Assembly: GCA_943325355.2 (NCBI GenBank)
Contig: CALPPA020000030.1
Coordinates: 1-12,487 of the forward strand
From: Klebsiella pneumoniae
Lineage (GTDB): Bacteria > Bacteroidota > Bacteroidia > Flavobacteriales > Flavobacteriaceae
Direction of reading: 5' to 3'
Length of the DNA stretch: 12,487 nucleotides
In this document: piece after piece, positions 8,082-12,487 of the stretch
Numbering within the stretch: position 1 is the first letter of the stretch
Layout of the letters: each line of letters opens with the position of its first letter
Position numbers and translations under genes: made by a program
Notes under the pieces: generated by a model
Seen by the model: the letters and a program-made list of their open reading frames with translations, nothing else
Told to the model about the DNA's origin: nothing
Databases searched by the model: none

Positions 8082-8669
8082 ATGACAACAACAATGACCT
8101 CCGAGGAACATAAAGCAAGAACAGCAAGATCATACAAATTGCTGTTGCTGTTCGCAATAATCAGTATGATAATGATGTTCGCAGGGCTCACGAGCGCTTT
8201 TGTGGTTAGTAAATCAAGAATAGATTGGTTGAAAGACTTTCAATTGCCATCTTCTTTTTTCTACAGTACAGCAGTTATAATAGGCTGTAGCGTTACTTTC
8301 CATTTAGCCAAAAAAGCCATTCAAAAAGACAATCAAAAAGCGACTACATCATTTCTATTGGCTACTTTAGCATTAGGGATTTTATTTGTGATTTTACAAT
8401 TTGTTGGTTTTGGACAAATAGTGGCGAATGGGTATTATTTTACTGGTCCCGAAAGTTCGATTACGACAACTTTCCTTTATATTGTTACTGTTGTGCACTT
8501 ATTACACCTTGCTGGCGGATTAATTGCATTATTAATTATTATTTATAAACAATTAAAAAATAAATACAATTCAACTCAAACGCTTGGAATTGAGTTGGGT
8601 GCGATGTATTGGCATTTTCTTGATTTATTATGGGTATATTTATTTTTATTTTTATTTTTCTTTAAATAA
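8082..8669 (+). CDS. Small cytochrome c oxidase subunit III-like protein (five helices)
   Basis: This 195-residue membrane protein belongs to the heme-copper oxidase subunit III family. Five helices are visible at about 17-43, 60-82, 89-113, 127-153 and 172-194, which corresponds to the short form lacking the first two helices of the mitochondrial protein. Family marks are HLLHLAGGL (139-147) and MYWHFLDLLWVYLF (175-188). The acidic residue expected in the first helix (Glu90 in the bovine protein) is Met30 here, as judged by alignment with the neighbouring subunit III. Subunit III packs against subunit I and supports proton uptake and stability. The start is the ATG 2 nt after ctaB; an ATG four codons later is a possible alternative. 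Whether this paralogue is a structural subunit or an assembly partner cannot be decided from sequence. Confidence 0.88.
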   Translation: MTTTMTSEEHKARTARSYKLLLLFAIISMIMMFAGLTSAFVVSKSRIDWLKDFQLPSSFFYSTAVIIGCSVTFHLAKKAIQKDNQKATTSFLLATLALGILFVILQFVGFGQIVANGYYFTGPESSITTTFLYIVTVVHLLHLAGGLIALLIIIYKQLKNKYNSTQTLGIELGAMYWHFLDLLWVYLFLFLFFFK

Positions 8670-8679
8670 GAAAAAATTG

Positions 8680-8687
8680 TAGATTTG
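8680..8687 (+). promoter_or_regulatory. Possible internal -7-like element (TAGATTTG)
   Basis: TAGATTTG in the 42-nt gap fits TAnnTTTG but has no TTG at a suitable distance. It could give extra transcription of the larger subunit III gene and subunit IV, or it could be chance. Confidence 0.25.
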
Positions 8688-8711
8688 GGAACTTTTTAAC
8701 GAATAACTTTT

Positions 8712-9686
8712 ATGGATACAGTTACTACTGCAAATAGTGGAGAAAAAATTTGGGGAGGCGGAAATGAGCCTATGGGAGCTAGTTATGGCAAATTGATGAT
8801 GTGGTTTTTTATCCTGTCAGATGCTTTGACTTTCTCGGGATTTTTAGCTGCTTACGGCTTTTCAAGATTTAAATTTATTGAAACTTGGCCTTTAGCCGAT
8901 GAGGTGTTTACACACTTTCCATTTATGCATGGTGTTTCGGCACCAATGTATTATGTTGCATTTATGACTTTTATTTTGATTTTTTCATCGGTAACAATGG
9001 TGCTTGCCGTTGATGCTGGACATCAATTGAAAAAAGATAAAGTTGCTGTTTATATGTTCTTGACCATCATTGGAGGTTTGATATTCGTGGGTTCACAAGC
9101 TTGGGAATGGAAAAACTTTATCAAGGGAGAATATGGTGCTATTGAAACAACAGGTGGTAGTTTACTACAGTTTGTGGACAAAGAGGGACATCGAGTGGCA
9201 CTTGCCGATTTTGCCGCTACGTTGCCAGAAGAAAGAGAACAGTTGACAAGAGATAAAGGAAAGTGGTTTATGGAAGAAGCTACTTTACCATCTTATTCTG
9301 TAGCAGAAGTTCAGGCAGGTTTCAAAGCTCATCCAGAAATATTGATTAGAACAGAGGTTATAAATGCTCAGAAGAAAAAGACAATCTTGTCAAGAGAAGA
9401 ATCTGAATTAAGATTAAGTCAAGCAAGTCTCGTTGTTGAAGGGGCTAATTTGGTCAGAAATGAATATGGTAGCAAGTTATTCGCGGACTTCTTTTTCTTT
9501 ATCACGGGCTTTCACGGTTTTCACGTATTTTCAGGAGTAGTTATAAATATTATCATCTTTTTTAATGTTTTGCTTGGAACTTACGAGAAAAGGAAAAGTT
9601 ATGAAATGGTAGAAAAAGTGGGACTATATTGGCACTTTGTTGATTTGGTTTGGGTATTTGTATTCACGGTTTTCTATCTAGTTTAA
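8712..9686 (+). CDS. ctaE: Cytochrome c oxidase subunit III with large hydrophilic insert
   Basis: This 324-residue protein is subunit III of an aa3-type cytochrome c oxidase in the inner membrane. Helices lie at about 25-50, 78-100, 112-135, 257-287 and 305-323. Typical residues are ILSDALTFSG (34-43, with Asp37 at the bovine Glu90 position), QAWEW (129-133), TGFHGFHVFSG (265-275) and YWHFVDLVW (306-314). Between helices three and four, at about 138-252, is a charged, non-membrane insert of some 115 residues; the usual loop there is about 10-15 residues. By comparison with mitochondrial topology this loop faces the periplasm. The sequences flanking the insert (KNFIKGEYGAI and NEYGSKLFADFFF) still align with the normal loop ends, so this is an insertion and not a fusion. 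I recall other Bacteroidota subunit III proteins of similar length. Confidence 0.93.
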   Translation: MDTVTTANSGEKIWGGGNEPMGASYGKLMMWFFILSDALTFSGFLAAYGFSRFKFIETWPLADEVFTHFPFMHGVSAPMYYVAFMTFILIFSSVTMVLAVDAGHQLKKDKVAVYMFLTIIGGLIFVGSQAWEWKNFIKGEYGAIETTGGSLLQFVDKEGHRVALADFAATLPEEREQLTRDKGKWFMEEATLPSYSVAEVQAGFKAHPEILIRTEVINAQKKKTILSREESELRLSQASLVVEGANLVRNEYGSKLFADFFFFITGFHGFHVFSGVVINIIIFFNVLLGTYEKRKSYEMVEKVGLYWHFVDLVWVFVFTVFYLV

Positions 9687-9705
9687 TTTACAAAAAGTAA
9701 TTATT

Positions 9706-10056
9706 ATGTCACACGAACATGTATCTAATACAAAAAGAATTTGGACGGTTTTTGGAATTTTATCTGTAATAACAATTGTTGAGGTAATTTTTGGGATTCT
9801 AAAACCTGAAGTTTTACACATGAACAATTTATTAGGCTTGAACCTGTTGAACTGGTTGTTTATTATTTTAACAATAGTAAAAGCGTATTATATCGTGTAT
9901 GCCTTTATGCATATGGAAGGTGAAAAAACTTCTTTGCGATATGCGGTAATTTTTCCGTTAATTTTTCTGGTAGTCTATTTGCTTTTTATCCTCTTGACGG
10001 AAGCAGATTATATATTTGAGGTTTTTAAAAATGGCACCATCAAGTGGAATTTTTAA
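9706..10056 (+). CDS. Cytochrome c oxidase subunit IV family protein
   Basis: This is a 116-residue inner membrane protein with three predicted helices (11-32, 47-68, 77-98) and a His-containing N-terminus (MSHEH). The central stretch KAYYIVYAFMHMEGE (59-73) is the signature of the prokaryotic subunit IV family, small accessory subunits of aa3/caa3 oxidases. It is the last gene of the ctaB operon, 19 nt after subunit III and just before the terminator. The function of this subunit is not well defined; it is thought to stabilise the complex. Confidence 0.9.
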   Translation: MSHEHVSNTKRIWTVFGILSVITIVEVIFGILKPEVLHMNNLLGLNLLNWLFIILTIVKAYYIVYAFMHMEGEKTSLRYAVIFPLIFLVVYLLFILLTEADYIFEVFKNGTIKWNF

Positions 10057-10070
10057 CAAAATATTAATTC

Positions 10071-10102
10071 AAAAAAAAGGTGCGCTTGGCGTGCCTTTTT
10101 TT
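10071..10102 (+). terminator. Intrinsic terminator of the ctaB oxidase operon
   Basis: An A8 tract is followed by GGTGCGC, a TTG loop and GCGTGCC, then T7. The stem pairs over seven positions, five of them G-C and two G-U. It sits 15 nt after the subunit IV stop codon. The flanking A and T tracts extend the stem and would allow function in the reverse direction too. Confidence 0.9.
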
Positions 10103-10109
10103 ATTTTTG
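10102..10109 (+). promoter_or_regulatory. Candidate -7 element of the SCO operon, overlapping the terminator tail
   Basis: TATTTTTG matches TAnnTTTG and begins on the last T of the terminator tract, 22 nt before the next start codon. The only nearby TTG is the terminator loop (10086-10088), whose 13-nt spacer is shorter than usual. A start near 10115 would leave a leader of about 16 nt. Confidence 0.5.
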
Positions 10110-10131
10110 TATATTATCCTCTACTACTATT

Positions 10132-10773
10132 ATGAAAAAAAATATTATTCTTTTTGTTCTTTTTATATTACCTATCCTAGCCTATCTTTTTTTTGCATCT
10201 GGAGTAAACAGTTATACTAAATTACCTGTTCTTACTCCAAAAGTTGCTGATTTTGGAAATTGGAAATCCTTGGATAACCAAAAATTAAGTTTGAATAATA
10301 AAATAACTGTTCTTGGTTTTTCAGGTTCCAAACTCTTAGAAAACAGAGGTAATTTTTTTAATCTTAACCAAAAAATCTACCAACGATATCATACATTCAA
10401 AGATTTGCAATTCGTGGTTATTTGTCCATTGGGAACAGAAGAGGAGGCAAAGAGTGTTGTTGTTGCCTTAAAAGCATTTACAGATGTAAGTCAATGGCAT
10501 TTTGTTTTCGCTCCAAAAGCTGAGATTACAGCGTACTACAATCAATTAAAGCTAGTCGAAAAATTAGACGCCTATTTAGGAACCCCAAACGTATATATTC
10601 TTGACAAAGAAAGAAACCTGAGAGGTCGAAAAGAAAAGAAAGGATACAAAGAAGGCTACAATACTTTTCTTCCTGCAGAATTGAGCAACGAAATGCTCGA
10701 CGATTTCAAAGTTATTCTATATGAATACCGTGCAGCACTCAAAAAAAACCGCAATGCTTCTAAACAACTTTAA
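10132..10773 (+). CDS. Membrane-anchored SCO-like protein lacking the copper ligands
   Basis: This 213-residue protein has one N-terminal helix (about 4-23), which would anchor a periplasmic domain. It has no recognised name, but its layout runs parallel to that of the next gene, a SCO1/SenC protein: KITVLGFSGSK (57-67) falls where SCO has KVYVLEFFFSTC, LQFVVICPLG (92-101) where SCO has FGIVSITIDPE, and NVYILDKERNLRGR (153-166) where SCO has LFALIDKNGTIRCR. The CxxxC pair is absent (only Cys98 exists) and so is the SCO His. It therefore looks like a thioredoxin-fold SCO paralogue that cannot bind copper in the canonical way. It heads a compact operon with SCO1/SenC 12 nt downstream. The role is unknown; a structural partner of SCO or of the oxidase is an inference. 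The paralogy is my eye alignment and is not proven. Confidence 0.8.
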   Translation: MKKNIILFVLFILPILAYLFFASGVNSYTKLPVLTPKVADFGNWKSLDNQKLSLNNKITVLGFSGSKLLENRGNFFNLNQKIYQRYHTFKDLQFVVICPLGTEEEAKSVVVALKAFTDVSQWHFVFAPKAEITAYYNQLKLVEKLDAYLGTPNVYILDKERNLRGRKEKKGYKEGYNTFLPAELSNEMLDDFKVILYEYRAALKKNRNASKQL

Positions 10774-10785
10774 TTCATAGAAAAG

Positions 10786-11472
10786 ATGCTAAAAAATAAA
10801 TCATACATCGGAATTTCATTTATTATTCTTGTTTTCGGAATATATGCGGTTCCAAAAATTATGGACAGAATCCAGAATAATGATATTGTTAAAGGCGATA
10901 GATTAGATAAAGTTTCGACTACAAGTACAAATACCAGTAGTTTAGTGAAAATTGGCCCAGCCCCAAAATTCGAATTGCTCAATCAAGACAACATCAAAAT
11001 TAGTAATGAAACCTACAAAGGCAAGGTGTATGTTTTGGAATTTTTCTTTTCGACTTGCCCAACGATTTGTCCTAAGATGAACCAAAGTATGTTGCAAATA
11101 GAAAAAACGTTCTTTGGCAATCCTAATTTTGGGATTGTTTCTATTACCATCGATCCGGAACACGATAATTCTAAGGTTTTGAAAGAACATCGCGAATTAT
11201 TAGGCGTAAAATCATCTAATTGGAATTTCTTGACAGGAGATAAAACCTATATTTTTGATCTTTCGAACAAAGGTTTTAATCTTTATGCAGGAGAGAATAA
11301 CAAAGCAAAAGGAGGTTTTGAACATTCGGGATTGTTTGCCCTAATTGATAAAAACGGAACTATTCGTTGTAGAAAAGACGATTATGGAAACCCGATTTTA
11401 TATTATGACGGTTTAGATAAAAAAGGAGTAAGGGATATTCAACAAGACATAGCAATTTTATTAAAAGGATAA
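10786..11472 (+). CDS. SCO1/SenC family copper chaperone for CuA of cytochrome oxidase
   Basis: SCO proteins deliver copper to, or reduce, the CuA site of cytochrome c oxidase subunit II, in the periplasm. The 228 residues comprise an N-terminal anchor helix (about 7-23), a linker rich in Ser and Thr (43-53) and a thioredoxin-fold domain. The copper-binding residues are all present: Cys91 and Cys95 in CPTICP and His180 in EHSGLFALIDKNG. The conserved TIDPEHD loop is at 121-127. The gene lies between its cysteine-less paralogue and a DUF420 gene, with gaps of 12 and 2 nt, so the operon is devoted to oxidase maturation. No subunit II gene, the expected target, lies in the window. Confidence 0.95.
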   Translation: MLKNKSYIGISFIILVFGIYAVPKIMDRIQNNDIVKGDRLDKVSTTSTNTSSLVKIGPAPKFELLNQDNIKISNETYKGKVYVLEFFFSTCPTICPKMNQSMLQIEKTFFGNPNFGIVSITIDPEHDNSKVLKEHRELLGVKSSNWNFLTGDKTYIFDLSNKGFNLYAGENNKAKGGFEHSGLFALIDKNGTIRCRKDDYGNPILYYDGLDKKGVRDIQQDIAILLKG

Positions 11473-11474
11473 AT

Positions 11475-12017
11475 ATGGAAAAAAATTCATTAGAAAAAAA
11501 ATTCAGTAAGTTTATAATTGTAGTATCAATTTTGATTCCAGTTGTGGTTGCACTTCTGTTTAGCGTCAAACTAAAAGACCTTGGCTTCAATGTAGAACCA
11601 TTGCCGTTTCTACCGCCAATCTATGCTACAATTAACGGAATTACAGCTATCGTTTTAATTGCTGGAGTATTGGCTATTAAAAATGGTAACAGAATACTTC
11701 ACAAACGTTTGATGACAATGGCAATTGCACTTTCAGTAGCTTTTTTGGTGATGTATGTCGCTTATCATATGACTACAGATTCGACCAAATTTGGAGGAAA
11801 GGGTACGATTAAATTAGTTTATTTTTTTATTTTAATATCTCACATCATTTTTTCTATTGCAGTTATTCCTTTGGTTTTGATAACTTATGTTCGAGCTTTG
11901 GCAGAACGATTTGACAGGCATAAAAAAATTGCTAAAATCACATTTCCAATTTGGTTGTATGTTGCTGTAACTGGAGTTATTGTTTATTTAATGATATCTC
12001 CTTATTATGTTTCATAG
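11475..12017 (+). CDS. DUF420 family membrane protein (YozB/CtaM-like)
   Basis: This 180-residue integral membrane protein has five predicted helices (about 12-30, 46-68, 80-98, 112-136, 156-175). Histidines lie at helix ends or in helices (His76 in ILHKRLM, His98 in VAYHMT, His123 in ILISHIIF, His149 in DRHKK), the usual pattern of DUF420. Known members are B. subtilis YozB and S. aureus CtaM, which I recall as required for function or CuA assembly of aa3-type oxidases. The position directly after SCO (2-nt gap) fits that role. The PPIYATINGITA segment (47-58) is typical. The stop overlaps the start of the next gene by 11 nt. Family assignment is firm; a precise job, such as copper or heme handling, is inferred. 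Confidence 0.9.
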   Translation: MEKNSLEKKFSKFIIVVSILIPVVVALLFSVKLKDLGFNVEPLPFLPPIYATINGITAIVLIAGVLAIKNGNRILHKRLMTMAIALSVAFLVMYVAYHMTTDSTKFGGKGTIKLVYFFILISHIIFSIAVIPLVLITYVRALAERFDRHKKIAKITFPIWLYVAVTGVIVYLMISPYYVS

Positions 12018-12273
12018 AGAAAATAGAAAAAAGAAAATAGAAAAAAGAGGTTTTGGATTTGAAGTTTACTTCTATATTCTATGTTCTATGTTCTTCTCTC
12101 TATCTACAAACGCTCAATGCGCTATGTGTCGTGCGGCTTTGACTAGTGAGGGTAATGCAGTGAAAGCAGAAGCCGTAAATGACGGAATTGTTTATTTGAT
12201 GGTAATTCCATACTTGCTCGTTGCAGGAATTGGGTATTATATTTATCGAATGAGAAAAAAGAGTAAACAGTAG
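12007..12273 (+). CDS. Small exported CxxC protein with one C-terminal membrane helix
   Basis: This 88-residue protein has a very basic N-terminus (residues 4-14), a hydrophobic stretch (about 16-32) and a cleavage-like STNAQ, followed directly by CAMC (Cys38, Cys41). A short polar segment leads to a membrane helix (about 60-80) and a basic tail. The likely topology has CAMC in the periplasm and the C-terminus in the cytoplasm. The motif is not followed by His, so it is not a heme c site; a copper or thiol role in oxidase assembly is an inference from its place at the end of the SCO/DUF420 operon. I recall similar unnamed proteins in Flavobacteria but know no function. The ATG overlaps the DUF420 gene by 11 nt; TGA at 11992 closes the frame upstream. 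The next ATG (12088) would leave too short a signal peptide. Bases 12018-12091 are mostly heptamer repeats, and the frame depends on their number. Confidence 0.75.
   Translation: MFHRENRKKKIEKRGFGFEVYFYILCSMFFSLSTNAQCAMCRAALTSEGNAVKAEAVNDGIVYLMVIPYLLVAGIGYYIYRMRKKSKQ
12018..12045 (+). repeat. Perfect 14-bp tandem duplication in the 5' end of the CxxC gene
   Basis: AGAAAATAGAAAAA occurs at 12018-12031 and again at 12032-12045. Each unit consists of two heptamers, AGAAAAT and AGAAAAA, so the array is four heptamers long. It lies inside the first 13 codons of the small CxxC gene, immediately after the DUF420 stop codon. Confidence 0.9.
12071..12091 (+). repeat. Heptamer tandem repeat TCTATAT/TCTATGT x3 within the signal peptide region
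   Basis: TCTATAT, TCTATGT and TCTATGT follow one another directly, then degenerate to TCTTCTC and TCTATC. The repeats encode the hydrophobic stretch of the signal peptide. The complement of the nearby 14-bp array also reads as TCTATTT/TCTTTTT heptamers, so the two arrays face each other about 25 bp apart. Confidence 0.7.
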
Positions 12274-12302
12274 CAATAATAATCTAATCTTAAATTCAGT
12301 AG

Positions 12303-12487
12303 TTAAGACAAATAATTTATTACAACAGAAATGTTATCCTTTTGTGTAAGTTCTTGATTTTCAAAAACAATAATCATTTTACCTCCCGCGTTTTTAAAAG
12401 AGGCTGCTACTGTTTTTTTATTTACCATAACTTTGATTTTGCTCGCTACTTTTTCAGTGGGTAAGTCTACTTCAATTTGTCGAATAG
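12303..12487 (-). CDS. C-terminal end of an unrecognised minus-strand protein (5' part outside window)
   Basis: Reading the minus strand from the right edge gives 60 open codons followed by TAA (complement of 12303-12305). The peptide includes IEVDLPTEKVASKIKV and ends NISVVINYLS. Alternating polar and hydrophobic residues suggest beta-strands, such as the last strands of a beta-sandwich domain at the end of a longer, perhaps enzymatic, protein. I do not recognise the family. The gene is convergent with the SCO operon, leaving only 29 bp between stop codons and no visible terminator hairpin there. The frame is supported by good codon use and the absence of overlapping + strand genes. Confidence 0.6.
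   Translation of the reverse strand, partial: IRQIEVDLPTEKVASKIKVMVNKKTVAASFKNAGGKMIIVFENQELTQKDNISVVINYLS

Noticed and set aside
10770..11590. Three minus-strand open frames opposite the SCO and DUF420 genes
   Set aside because: Antisense to strongly recognised genes and with no features of their own.
12120..12130. Heme c binding site in the small CxxC protein
   Set aside because: The motif is CAMCR, lacking the His of CxxCH.

Overview
The window is about 12.5 kb of AT-rich DNA from a member of the Bacteroidota, most likely Flavobacterium or a close relative in the Flavobacteriaceae. The evidence is the type IX secretion translocon SprA, a RemB-like gliding motility protein, the TAnnTTTG form of the promoter -7 element upstream of several genes, and an oxidase assembly cluster of flavobacterial type. 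No tRNA, rRNA, CRISPR array, insertion sequence or phage gene was seen. Almost everything is on the + strand.

Region 1 (1-6890) concerns the cell surface and gliding, with a few unrelated genes in between. It opens inside sprA (last ~1,025 codons). Next come gcvH (glycine cleavage H protein), a VanZ-like membrane protein that overlaps gcvH by 8 nt and starts at GTG, deoC (deoxyribose-phosphate aldolase) and a RemB-like outer membrane protein with a TonB-C-like domain fused to a Wzi-like beta-barrel. The gcvH leader carries a REP-like palindromic element between two copies of a 13-bp direct repeat.

Region 2 (7117-10102) is a four-gene operon for the aa3-type heme-copper oxidase. It has a promoter matching the Bacteroidota consensus (TTG-N20-TACTTTTG) and ends at a clear intrinsic terminator. 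The order is ctaB (heme O synthase, TTG start), a small subunit III-like protein, a larger subunit III with a ~115-residue hydrophilic insert, and a subunit IV-like protein. Subunits I and II are not in the window.

Region 3 (10102-12273) is a second, tightly packed operon whose -7 element starts in the T-tract of the preceding terminator. It encodes a membrane-anchored SCO-like protein without the copper ligands, a canonical SCO1/SenC copper chaperone, a DUF420 membrane protein (the family of B. subtilis YozB/CtaM), and an 88-residue protein with an exported CAMC motif and one membrane helix. Together these look like a CuA/oxidase maturation set serving the oxidase of region 2. The 5' end of the last gene is built from heptanucleotide repeats. 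A perfect 14-bp tandem duplication there is what keeps its reading frame open, which is the most unusual feature of the window.

The right edge (12303-12487) holds the C-terminal end of an unrecognised minus-strand gene, convergent with region 3.
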